Positions 22,035 to 32,732 of a stretch of DNA of 64,000 nucleotides are shown piece after piece (positions within the stretch are counted from its first letter, which is position 1; each line of letters starts with the position of its first letter). The position numbers and the translations under genes were made by a program. This stretch comes from Haberlea rhodopensis (taxonomy: Eukaryota > Streptophyta > Magnoliopsida > Lamiales > Gesneriaceae): the NCBI GenBank assembly GCA_907163345.1, contig CAJQUN010000935.1, forward strand, positions 62,001 to 126,000, written 5' to 3'. The notes under the pieces were generated by a model that worked only from the letters and a program-made list of their open reading frames with translations, was not told where the DNA came from and ran no database searches.

Positions 22035-23401
22035 TGGATCCAATCCTGCCCTCTCCAGCTACAAACAGAAGCGGATTAGGAAGAAAGTTTCTCAACGTTA
22101 TTAACCTGAAAAAGGCTACAAAAACTGGCTCAAATCCTGGATTTTGCCTGCTCATTCCCCAGGAGAAACTCCGGTGCTGTGAATCTCGCCAGGTTGAGAA
22201 AGAAGATGCAGAGGAAGCCAAAGAAGAGTCCAAAAACAGGGCTGCAATGGTTGCCTTCGTTGCCAAGCTTTTTGCCACCATTTCAGCTGTTAAAGCAGCT
22301 TATGCGGAGCTTCAAATGGCGCAGTTCCCTTACGATGGCGAAGCAGTACAGACTGCAGATCAAGCTCTCGTTGATGAGTTGAAAGCACTCTCGGTTCTGA
22401 AACGTAGATTCTTGAAGAAACAGTTTGATTCTTCGCCACCCCATGTGACTTTGATGCTTGCGGAAATTCAAGAACAACAGTGTTTGATGAAGACTTATGA
22501 GATAACCATGAAGAAAATGCGCGGTGAAATTGAGAACAAGGAGGCACAAATTTCTTCCCTTAAAGAACAGCTTCAAGATATCATTCAGAACAACAAGACC
22601 CTGGAAAAAAAGCTGAACGCTAGTGGATCTTTTTCGGTTCTTGATAACGTTAAATTCTCCGAAGTAAGTCCTAAAAATTTTATCCTGGTTTTGCACTATG
22701 CGTTGATATCTATACGCAACTTTGTCAAGTTCTTGATTCTAGAAATGAAGTCTGCGAACTGGGATATTGTAGCTGCAGCAAATGCTATACAACCCGGGAT
22801 CATTTTCGGCAAAAGGGATCATAAAGCTTTCGTATTTGAGTCGTTTGTGAGTAGAGAAATTTTCGCAGGGTTCAACAGTCCTAGCTTTTCTGTACAAGAA
22901 AATGATCAGTTCTTGCCTGGGGACATTCATCAGCGACGAATTTTTTTATTCGAGGAGTTCAAGATGTTGAGATCAGTGAGTGTAATCCATTTCCTAAGGC
23001 AGAATCCCAATTCCTTGTTCGGGAAGTTCTTGAAATCTAAGTACCTTCACTTGGTACACCCGAAAATGGAGTTCTCATTTTCCGGGAATTTAAACCAAAG
23101 AAAAATGGTTAATTCCGGGGGATACCCAGAAACTGAATTCTTCAAAATGTTTAGTGAAATGGGGAGGAGGGTTTGGCTTTCACACTGTTTGGCATTTTCG
23201 TTTGGTCAAGAAGTCAGCTCATTTCAAGTTAAACAGAGTTCCAAGTTCTCTGAAGTGTACATGGAAAGTGTTAACAAAGACATTTTTACTGCCGCGGAAG
23301 GCGATATCGCGGTCGCGTTCACCGTGGTTCCGGGGTTCAAGGTTGGCCAAACTGTGGTGCAAAGCCAGGTATACTTTTCTGCGGCAACATCTCCGGCTTA
23401 A
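22034..23401 (+). CDS. GIL1: GRAVITROPIC IN THE LIGHT 1-type protein (DUF641)
   Basis: Single-exon frame of 455 residues. GIL1 was described as a protein needed for light (phytochrome)-dependent loss of hypocotyl gravitropism; the biochemical role is unknown. Family features: variable N-terminus (1-65), DUF641 core starting VAFVAKLFATISAVKAAYAEL (from about 71), coiled coil of charged heptads at about 155-196, then the conserved C-terminal domain with SFSVLDNVKFSEVSPKNF, SANWDI, NAIQPGI, FESFV, SVSVIHFL, GRRVWL and the tail VVPGFKVGQTVVQSQVYFS. I chose the ATG at 22034, giving MDPILPSP as in relatives; an upstream in-frame GTG is not used. Length and ends match the family and no defect is seen. 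A young copia element sits in its leader or proximal promoter, 115 bp before the start, and three tiny upstream frames precede it. Confidence 0.93.
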   Translation: MDPILPSPATNRSGLGRKFLNVINLKKATKTGSNPGFCLLIPQEKLRCCESRQVEKEDAEEAKEESKNRAAMVAFVAKLFATISAVKAAYAELQMAQFPYDGEAVQTADQALVDELKALSVLKRRFLKKQFDSSPPHVTLMLAEIQEQQCLMKTYEITMKKMRGEIENKEAQISSLKEQLQDIIQNNKTLEKKLNASGSFSVLDNVKFSEVSPKNFILVLHYALISIRNFVKFLILEMKSANWDIVAAANAIQPGIIFGKRDHKAFVFESFVSREIFAGFNSPSFSVQENDQFLPGDIHQRRIFLFEEFKMLRSVSVIHFLRQNPNSLFGKFLKSKYLHLVHPKMEFSFSGNLNQRKMVNSGGYPETEFFKMFSEMGRRVWLSHCLAFSFGQEVSSFQVKQSSKFSEVYMESVNKDIFTAAEGDIAVAFTVVPGFKVGQTVVQSQVYFSAATSPA

Positions 23402-24513
23402 TCCTTGTGATTCACTGGTCGCAATCAGATTATAATATCAAAGTGTAATATATGATTAATGATTCGCACTTCGATTACGCCCAAATGGACCTTTCAAATG
23501 GTGGGGGATGACAAACTGATGTGATAGTGAGCACATCTTTACAAACTACAATCCCAAGAAAGGCAGATGGATGGTGGAAAAGTGCCGGGACAGTGGAGGC
23601 GCGTGGGGCCGCGCATGACAAGAAACATGTATTGTAGTATTTTGTATTATACGGTCTTCAATATAAGTGACATAAAGTCCAAGTTTACAGAGAGCAGTAG
23701 GCTGTATCGAGGGAATCTGGACCCACACGTGAAAGGAATTCGCATATTTTTTTGTATGGTCAAGATTACCTAAGTTACTGCATTCAAGACAACTACTCAT
23801 CTTCGTATTCCCAGTAGGCCAGCACTACCGTGTAACATCATTTTTTCGAATTTAAAGTTTTGGAGAACTGTCAGATTTTAGGTCCAACCAGCTTCTGGCT
23901 TTGTTCATTGAATTGACAAAAGTTGATGATAAGGGCCCTTTTATATAATATAAAATCATAGTTTCCACTTTGGTGTTCTCTAATTTTAGTTATCTTAATT
24001 TATATATAAAAAAGACAGATCGTTCATAGGGCAAATTTAATTTAATATTATATTAAAAAAAAAATTTTCATAAAATATAGTAGATTGAAAATAGTTAATG
24101 TTCTATTGTAATTTGCAAACTTGTTATGCGAATTTGACTCTATTTTAAAGTTGTAATTTTGGACAATCCAAAATTGCAACTTTAAAATAGTATTTTTTAA
24201 AAATAAACTAAAAATAAAATTTAAATTCCTGGTTACAAATTAAAAGAAAAACATTTCTTTTTTTTATCTAATTGAGGTATTATGTTTTATACAAAATTTT
24301 AAACCATATAAATAGTTGAAATATGAATAGATGATCTAAAATAGTACACATAAGAATAAATAGATTATTCTTTACATTGAACTGTAAATATTTCCTCCTG
24401 TCCCCCAACCACATCTGTGTATCAGTCGTTGTGGTCTTCTAGATAGCTCAACTTCATCTACATTCCGCATTTGTGATCGAGATGCTCTAATCCTAGCGCT
24501 GGACTCACCAATA
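23402..24513. other. GIL1 3' flank and AT-rich DNA, no gene seen
   Basis: The 3' untranslated region of GIL1 should lie in the first few hundred bases. The rest is AT-rich with one strong foldback (24140-24190) and no coding potential. Confidence 0.5.
24140..24190. repeat. Compact 24-bp inverted repeat (hairpin)
   Basis: Arms 24140-24163 and 24167-24190 are complementary at 23 of 24 positions around a 3-nt CAA loop. The left arm starts CTATTTTAAAGTTG. A single TATGCGAATT motif, resembling the one repeated near the MULE 5' end, lies just to the left at about 24125. Confidence 0.85.
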
Positions 24514-26672
24514 TCATATTGTGGAGTCAAGTCGGAGTGTATGGTGATGGCTCCTCCCCGTGGACAGGTTGTGTGCTGTAGTAGACAGAAGACGTGGCAT
24601 CATAATGGAATGAGGAACGACGTGATGTTGATGTCCCCCTGCATCATATGTATCAGTCGTAAATGGAGGGATATCATCATGAGCATCTACCTGAGTATCA
24701 GAGGTACTTGACCATCTTCTCATCCGGTTGCCCCCTCTAGTGGAATCTCGATGGCGTGCAGGCATAACATATCTATTTTGTTGTGTCCGAGCAAGTTGAC
24801 GCACTTCATCCACAATAGCTAAGTTCTGATCTAATACACACGTCTGACCCCGGGTGAGATCCCTTCATCCTCACTCAAACATGAGCAACTAAGTCTTAGT
24901 TGCTCCATATGCACATCCTTAAAAAAAATATGGTTAATAGGTAGCATAATTCAGAAGAAAATAAATTATTTAAAATAAAAAAAAGGAAATATATGCATAT
25001 CACTTGCTGCCATGTAGCAACATCTGCAGCACGGTATCATGTCTCAATATTGTTGTTGAGTGGAGATATAATATGACGTGTAATTTTACAGTACCACGTC
25101 ATGTAATCATCACTGAAAGTATAGGAGCCGGTGGCATGAGGGGCATCCACAATATTATATCGCCTGGCCATCCACAAATATATGTATGCACTATGGAACC
25201 ATGTCCAATTCGTTGCATCACGACCCCTGCGATCGAGCTTATGCAACTCCACATGTCTAGCATCTATTGGTAGTAGAATAGTTTGGAACAAACCAAACTG
25301 TCGCAAAATTCATTCTGGACGATGCATCTCCACAATGGCATAATTTATGAGTGGATATTGTGCCATCCAATCATCTGGACCACATTCTGGAGGCAGTGAT
25401 CTGATTTCATCCGACTCCATGGCATATGGAGTCCAAATAAACTGTAAAACAGAAACATACTATACTGAGTTAAGGCATTAGCATAAATACATAATTATTA
25501 ATATCCAAGTGAAATTCTCAAAAAAATTATATTACCTGATCCCAATACATCATATCAAATGTGTCACGAAATACACGCAAAGCATGTCGGGCAGTGGGTC
25601 CAAATCTAAAAAAACTAGACCACCTAAATAAAATTGGCATGGTAATATTAGTGCAATAAATTAAAACTAATAAATATAAATAACAGGTGTAATTATAACT
25701 TGCACCAAATAGAGGGGTAGGAAGTAATAGATCCTCGTTGACTATAATTTGGCCTTGTTGTACTCGAGAACCATGAGTATTAGGATGTATACTCTTTATC
25801 CTCGTATATGCCCAAATCTGTAAAAAAATTTATTCAAGTGCAACGTTAATATAACATAATGTAAGTTTATATATCATTTAATTCAAATAATAGATGCTAG
25901 TAATTCTTATTACCTGCAAAAGTTGCATTGCACCACCGATATTTGTTCTTCATTGCTTGGAGCCTTGACATAACTCACGATAAAGGTATGCGAGTACTGC
26001 ACTACCTCAACTGATGCACCTGTTCCTCGGTACTCTCCTCCACTATTGGGTTAGCAAGTAGATGGTTCAGTATTGCACTCAATGAAAGACATGAACTTTT
26101 GATTTTATCACGCGGAGGGAAAAATCCAAGCCACTGCGCACAATATGCCTGCCATTCTGAAGGGCGCATGCGATTCTCATCCACACATATGGCATCACCC
26201 GCAATCGGTAGTCCCCATATGATAGCTATGTCCTGTAATGTGATGGTCACCTCCCCAACACGAAAGTGGAATGTATGTGTCTCGGGTCGCCATCTCTCAA
26301 CTATGATGTTATCAGATGGCTGTTAATAACAAAGTGGCCACATCTATATACTCCATAGAACCCCATTTCATTTAAGGTGCATAGTACACATATATCAAGT
26401 GGCCTCGCTTTACACATGTCCCCAAAATTTCCATCTCCACGCCTCAGTAGCAACATTTTGTTGATGTCTCCGTGAAATACATCATCGGAGCGATGCACAG
26501 ACTGCTGATTGAGCACACTATTGTCAAGTGGCACATATATACTATGTATATCCATCATGTAATATAGTGAAATTAATAAGATCAACATATGAATGAAAAA
26601 TACGTAAATATATAATTGAATGTTTTTTACCCTTATCATGGTGAATCGATATTTACAAAAGGCATGACACAT
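24514..26672 (-). pseudogene. Plant mobile domain (PMD, MAIN-like) gene carried by a MULE, decayed
   Basis: Minus-strand gene behind the MULE transposase. Readable PMD blocks, in order: DNSVLNQQSVHRSDDV (26500-26530), LRRGDGNFGDMCKARPLD, GFYGVYRCGHFV (26330), ERWRPETHTFHFRVGEVTIT and LQDIAIIWGLPIAGDAI (26180-26300), ECQAY-type segment, then LHKLDRRGRDATNW and MTWYCKITRHIISP (25050-25270), and a basic low-complexity tail (24514-24813). PMD proteins are host silencing factors (MAIN, MAIL1) or transposon passengers. Frameshifts occur at about 26310 (after HLITS) and about 26000, and stops lie between blocks, though some gaps could be introns with donor-like GTAAT near 25915. Not functional as it stands. 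Confidence 0.75.
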
Positions 26673-26808
26673 ATTGATTAGTATTGTCGTTTTGAAGTTT
26701 GTCCCTGTTCTTGAGCTCTATGTGCCTGTTGTCTTGCTCGAGCTTGTGGCCAGTCCATTTCATATGGGATGCGCGAAGTACAATTTCTTCCCGGACGTGC
26801 TTGAGTTC

Positions 26809-29308
26809 TTAGCAAAGGATTATGAGATAATTCGAATGAGGGGACATCCAATATTCTTCTGAGAACGACTCAAATATCCCTTGATATGTAGCAGAATAAT
26901 GTTGCAAGTTATAATATTCACTAACTAAACTTGATGCATTGACACCAAACTGTCGGCATGCATGTATAGCATGTGAGCATGGAATACCAAACTGTGTCCA
27001 CTTTCCACATGACATATCTTGGCTCTAAGCTTGACAACATGTGTACTGTTCCCGACACCAGCTCGAACGACCATTATCACTGAAGCAGTCTGTGTTGTAT
27101 AATCATATTTCCGGACAATATGTTGCAATGATTCGTGTTGCCAATGAGTAAATTTTTGAAATGCGAAGGTTGTCCATCCTTGATTATTTTGAATCATTTG
27201 TTGGCACTTCATTCGATGATATTGAACAGTTCGGCCAAAAGTCAATTGTACAATTGCCTTCACTGGAATACGACGAGCACCTTTAAGAACTCCAATTATA
27301 GCCTCAGACAAGTTGGTTGTCATAATACCAGAACGCCATCCACCATCATGTGCCAAAGTACACTGAGTTTGGTCAATGAAACTAAGATAATTGAAAGCAC
27401 ACTCATTACTACTACTGATCTGCTCCATAACCCGATTAAACTTCATAATTTGATGAGCCATACCAGCCTTCCAGCACATGTCTTCAACATTACATTTTTA
27501 AATTGTTTGTTGAAATTAGAGCACACTTATCTCTGACAAAAACGATGTAAACCGCGGGCGGGGGGGGGGGGGGGGGGCTGGAATAAATGCAGGCATACTT
27601 TGAACAGCACGGAGAAGACCTTGGTGTCTATCAGAGATAAGACATACAACATCTATGTCACAAAGAATATGTCTAGCGATCAGTTCAAGAAACCATTTCC
27701 ATGACGACATTGTCTCTTCAACTACAATCGCGAAAGCCAAAGGCAGGACCTGTTGATTAGCATCGATTCCAACTGCGATTAACAATTTATGCTTATACTT
27801 TGTATACAAATGTGTGCCATCAACACTTATCACCTTACGACAATGTCGAAACCCTTCTATGCATGCCCTGAATGCCCAGAAAACATATTTGATTATCTTC
27901 TGATTACTTACATCAGTGTCGATATGGTCACACTCAATAATAGTCCCCTCGTTGTGTTGTTTAAGGGCAGACATATATTTCGGCAATTGTGTTACTGACG
28001 TCTCCCATGTTCCATATACCTGCTCTCTGGCAGATTTCAAACCATGCCAAGCTTTATGATACGAGATCTCGAACCCATATTATTCTTTCACGGTCTCTTG
28101 TACAAATTTTATCTCATATGCAGGATCCTTCCAAACAAATCCTATCAACAGACTTACAATTACATTCCGACTCAGGTTATGATGGTCAACCGATAATTCA
28201 TTCATCAAGCATGTGTGGTCCCCACCGTATTTGGTAATTTTAAACACATTCATTTTCTCTTTATATATACCTCACAATCACCCACAGGGCATGACCGTAA
28301 AATTGTGCCTACAAACCACTTTACATATTTTTGGTGTGCTCTCAATGACGTGGTACTCGCATCTAGCAACCCGTATCGAGAAGTCCTTAATTGCAGACTG
28401 CAAATGTGCTTTACTCTTGAACAACATACCCAACTCTAACTTTCCTTTGACATGGTCATAGACCTTTCCCCAAGACCCAGTTGGAATGTCAACAGAGTCA
28501 ACAGGTACATCCGGAAATGTTGTAAAGAATAATGGAACAACAGAGAAAAGTTGGGGCCCGGGTTGTGTCTCTTGCGGCATTGTTGCTTCAATTTGCTCAT
28601 CTTGTACAGATGACGGTATATAGTTATGTTGGGACATAGTTTCCAACATCACATCAATTTCTACATCGTCATACCATCATGAAAGTTAATTCCATCTTCG
28701 ACTGGTTCGGAATCAACATGAGTTTCAGGACCAAAAAAATCGGCGCTGGCATAATCATCTCTGTCCTCCTCCCTTGAATCATGAACTTCCCATTCAGTTC
28801 TGTACGTGTTATGTCCTACGTTTCCCGAACTACTAGCATAATTATTTTTTGTTCTCATACTTACAAGTCCTTGTGTGACAACCGGTATCTCCAGGTTATG
28901 ATCATCATTATGCATTGACATATATGAGCCCCGTTCTTCAGTATATTGAATGTCTGGCACATTATTGATGTGTATTTGTTCTGACTCAACATATAAATTG
29001 ACACCAGCATTTCCAACATCGGGGTCAAAGAAAAACCAAATATCAATGTCTTTTGTAATTTCGAGTAAATGTTCAACTCACCCAGAAGTATTATTAAATA
29101 TATGCTTAGTCCACACTTTAAGTGCATATTGTCGGTTATCGATACTTATCTGATTGTACAGTATCTACAATAACTCAGACATTGTAATTGTTCGAGGCAT
29201 TCGTATATAACTTATTAGAGGTCGATCATAACTAACAATAATCACATCGTGTGATATGTGACCACCATAGTATAGCAAAACATCAATTTGACTTCGAACC
29301 GACGACAT
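26809..29308 (-). pseudogene. MULE transposase (MuDR DNA-binding, DDE, SWIM), decayed
   Basis: Minus-strand Mutator-like transposase. The start ATG at 29308-29306 (MSSVRSQIDVLLYYGGH) follows a splice acceptor (CGTAG at 29314-29318). Next come an acidic N-terminus (28661-28960), the MuDR DNA-binding region (GMLFKSKAHLQSAIKDFSI, about 28380-28430), the DDE domain with VISVDGTHLYTKYK (first Asp), GIDANQQVLPLAFAIVE-type and LISDRHQGLL (second Asp) at 27600-27860, then KAGMAHQIMKFN and the SWIM zinc finger CGKWTQFGIPCSHAI (26960-27010). There are at least three stops or frameshifts: a TAG after EL at about 29180, near 28650, and at 27530-27560 beside a C-homopolymer. It would excise or insert MULEs if repaired; here it is dead. 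Confidence 0.85.
27557..27578. repeat. Long G homopolymer inside the MULE transposase
   Basis: About 18 consecutive G on the plus strand (C on the coding strand, read as a proline run) in the DDE domain, right where the frame breaks. Length is uncertain because homopolymers are prone to sequencing error. Confidence 0.8.
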
Positions 29309-29544
29309 ATTATCTACGAAAATTGCACATTAAATCATATAATTAGTTTTGTTTTAGTTATATGTTATAAAAAATAATTTTATGTTTAACTAATTGTTTA
29401 GTCAATTTGTTTTTTAATATTTAATTAAATTTACCGAAAAATTTTCTAAAAAATATAAGTTTATAAAAAAATATTATATTCAGGGAAATAAATAAAAATA
29501 ATTATTACTTATTAATTTAAAAATAACTAAAAATGCATACAGGG

Positions 29545-30735
29545 TATGCGAATTCTACTTAGAACAGTAGAATTCACATACCTGATATGCGAATTCTACT
29601 TGCACAGTACAGTAGAATTCACATACCATGTATGCGAGCGATGTGACTGGAAATAGACATATCTAGTATGCTTAATTGTCTACGATTTGGTATATTTTGA
29701 TGGATAAATTGATACATATGCTACCTAATCGTATATTTGTGTAAATGTAAGAAAATGTGAAGAAATCAAGCTAAAATGATGAAAGAATGAGTAAAGTTGA
29801 AGAAAATTGGAAAATACCGGAATCCAAGACACATGTTACTCATTTCTCCTCAAATTTCTATATGCTTGAGCCAAGTTTTGGAAATGTGGTCCATAGAAAA
29901 GTTGTAGAACTTTCTGTTATATTCGCGTGGACAGCTGGTTCATCGAATTCAAAGTTTGTACGAGAAAGTTACGGCCAAAATCCGAAACTCGCCAGAAAAA
30001 TGATTGATGTTTGTTTATTGGATTGACAACCTAATAACTTGCATGTAATCTAATGCTAAATTTGATAATTGTTTGATTAATCAAATTTACGAAATAACTA
30101 AGATTGATAATTGCCTGTTGTTGGTGTTATTAAATTCTTAGGGAAAACAATTGACTAAATTTATATGAATCGCTTGTGTTTATATAATTTAGATTCATCG
30201 CTCACTAGTATTGAATGATGTCATGATTTTAATCTTGAATATGCATATAGAGAATGATAGATTGATGAAAGTTAAATTAGAACGCTTGGACTAATTGACT
30301 ATGAATAAGGTGAGGGATGAATTAGATTTCCAATTGATGAATACTCAAGTAAAATTGAGTCTTTTGTGAATCGATGAAATAGATGATAATATCCAAGGTA
30401 GAGTCGACCGATACCAAGAATCGCTTTCATTAGTTAATCTTTACTTTTAATTTTAATTAGTATAATTCAACCTCACAACCCCATCTTTTATTATTCTTTT
30501 GTTTTGATTTTCATTAACACAAGAATTCACACATCCTCGTGAGATCGATCCCTACTTTCAATACTACATTAGTATTATAAAAAATGGGGTTAATTTGAGC
30601 GTACACGATAAGCGCGGCCAGCGAGTTCTACTGTTTTGGTAGAATTCGCATATCCCATATGCGAATTCTACTATTTTAAGTAGAATTTGCATACTGGGTT
30701 TGCGAATTATACTCAGTATGCGAATTATATACAAA
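29545..30735. repeat. Palindromic TATGCGAATTCTAC clusters in the MULE 5' intron
   Basis: Excluding the LTR insertion, both flanks (29545-29633 and 30621-30735) consist of head-to-head copies of GTATGCGAATTCTAC and its complement. The best is a perfect palindrome with 15-bp arms (30639-30653 and 30657-30671) around CCC. About eight copies are seen. A third cluster is at 37203-37350. Confidence 0.8.
29639..30620 (+). repeat. Solo LTR candidate, Tat/Athila-like gypsy
   Basis: A 982-bp insertion flanked by GCGAG (29634-29638 and 30621-30625). Joining the flanks restores the TATGCGAxTTCTAC motif of the surrounding repeat. The right part (CCTCGTGAGATCGATCCCTAC, then GTACACGATAAGCGCGGCCA) resembles the 3' end of Tat/Athila LTRs just before the primer site, and it ends in CA. 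No internal region is left. The left end is uncertain by a few bases because the expected TG lies 3-4 bp inside. Confidence 0.45.
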
Positions 30736-30822
30736 TTCTGATTTCCCATCCCTAAATTAAGCAAAATTCCGATTTCTCATCCCTAAATTAAGCAAATAAT
30801 TAAGAAAAACTTGAAAAACATA

Positions 30823-32685
30823 TGTTGAGCCTTAAACGCATGGTTGCGTTTAATGCGTTAAATTATCCCCGGTTAATCTTTGAGTTTTGATGATCAACAA
30901 AACTTGCATTTGTTATACTAATATGTATACTTAGTGTACAGGGTTATATTGATAAATTGGTTGGGAAGACCAATAGAAGAGAACCCAAGTTATACAATAA
31001 CATATGCGAGTTCATAGGACAAGCGGTGATTTTTATCAAGGAATCTATTGAGCTTGGACGAGAAGGAATGACATCTATGAACAACCAATTTAAGTGTTCA
31101 ACATGTGTAGAATGATGTTGGAACAATTTCTTATGATGGGATGAAGACCCACAAACCAATGGTCCGTTGGTGGGCAAATTCGTATAGAAGCCAATTGGAG
31201 CGCAGTGCAATGTTTTGATTATATATCTTGGCTCGATGCTCCGAACAAGGTGAATCCAAAGAGGTTGGAAAGAAAACTCAATATTCTAGATTTCATATTC
31301 GAACATCTCAGTCCAATTCGGATTGCATCATGGAGCAAAATGTCATGGAAGTCATAACAAGTGCAGATTGTAGCAAGGTTTGAGCGACTGTAGCATTTTG
31401 GGCATACCTTCTTCATACCTTAATGAAATGCAATGAAATTTTGTACACACCTAGATAAGAGGAAGATCTACAACTGTTATGTTTACCACGTTTCCCAGAA
31501 ATGAGCTTAAGATGGTCGAATAGTGCAACGTTTGAGAGTGCTGAAATCTGGCAGATCACCTCAGGCGATCCGGGCCATCACCTCAGGCGATCCGAGCCAT
31601 GTTGCGCACCATCGACTGAAGCGATGGCACGGTGGGCACGCTGGCGATCCGATCTCCCCAGGCGATGGTCAACCTCGCCCCAGGCGATCCAGAATGCTTC
31701 CTAGGCCATTTTTTTGAAGGGCGATCGCCCCAGGCGATGCACGGAACGCCCAAGGCGATCCAGAACTTTACCTACGGCCTTGTTTATCATTGATGATCGC
31801 CCCAGGCGATGGGGAGATCGCCCGAGGCGATCTGGGCCAGATTTGACCGTTAAAGGGTGGCGATGGAGATCGCCCGAGGCGATGTCCGAGGTGATCGAGG
31901 CGTGATTCAAGCCTTATGTGTAGCAACGGCTAGTAGGAGCCTTGGGGGCCTCCTACACTATAAATATTGATGCTTTGGAGCATTTTGAAGACAAGAAACA
32001 AGCCTACAAACTTCTACAAAGCTTTGATCATTCAAAATTCAAATAGCATTGCAATCTCCATACATTGTTGTTGTATTGGAGCTTGTAATTCATTCTTTTT
32101 GTTAGAGTCTTGTTATCTTCGTGTGAGTGCACCGTGAAGGTGTTTGTTGGTTTATTGTAAAGGTCCTCCAACACCAAAGCAAGTTGGAAAATTGTAAGTC
32201 GCCAACAAGTGAAGTTGGTGCATGTGTTGTGGCTATCCTTGGAGCCCTTAAGGCCAAGAAGACTCGTGAAGAGTGTTGGTAGCTCGGGAAGAGCTTTGTA
32301 TACTCGGGAAGAGTATTGTGCTCGGGAAGAGCTTGTGTACTCGGGAAGAGTAGTGTGCTCGGGAAGAGCGTTGTAAACTCGGGAAGAGTTGGGTTGTGGC
32401 TAACTTGGAGCCCTCAAGGCCAAGATCGTTTATTCTAGTGGAACCTCGGTTGGAGGTTATCTAACCGGGAAGAGGAGACGTAGGCGATTCATCACCGAAC
32501 TTCTATAACAAATCCTTTTATTATTTATTGCTTTATTTTTCATTACGCATTTATTTATTTATTCTTTTTATTTATCGATTGACTAAAGGCTTCCGCAAGC
32601 GCAAAACTCTTTTATTTTCAAAAGTCATTTTAAAAAGCTAAAGTATCCAAGGAATCTCATTCACCCCCCCTCTTCGATTCCAACA
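30823..32685 (+). repeat. SIRE-like 5' LTR
   Basis: 1,863 bp. Contains an array of GCGATCGCCCCAGGCGAT-type motifs (31555-31890) and seven CTCGGGAAGAG repeats (32285-32400). It is 48 bp longer than the 3' LTR, largely because of extra copies of the AGGCGAT motif (31562-31600 and 31655-31690). Confidence 0.9.
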
Positions 32686-32732
32686 AGTGGTATCAGAGCC
32701 ATTTGATTTTTGTTTTAAATCAAAATTTTTAT

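Noticed and set aside
29787..30026. 79-codon plus-strand frame
   Set aside because: Falls inside the solo-LTR candidate and has no domain.
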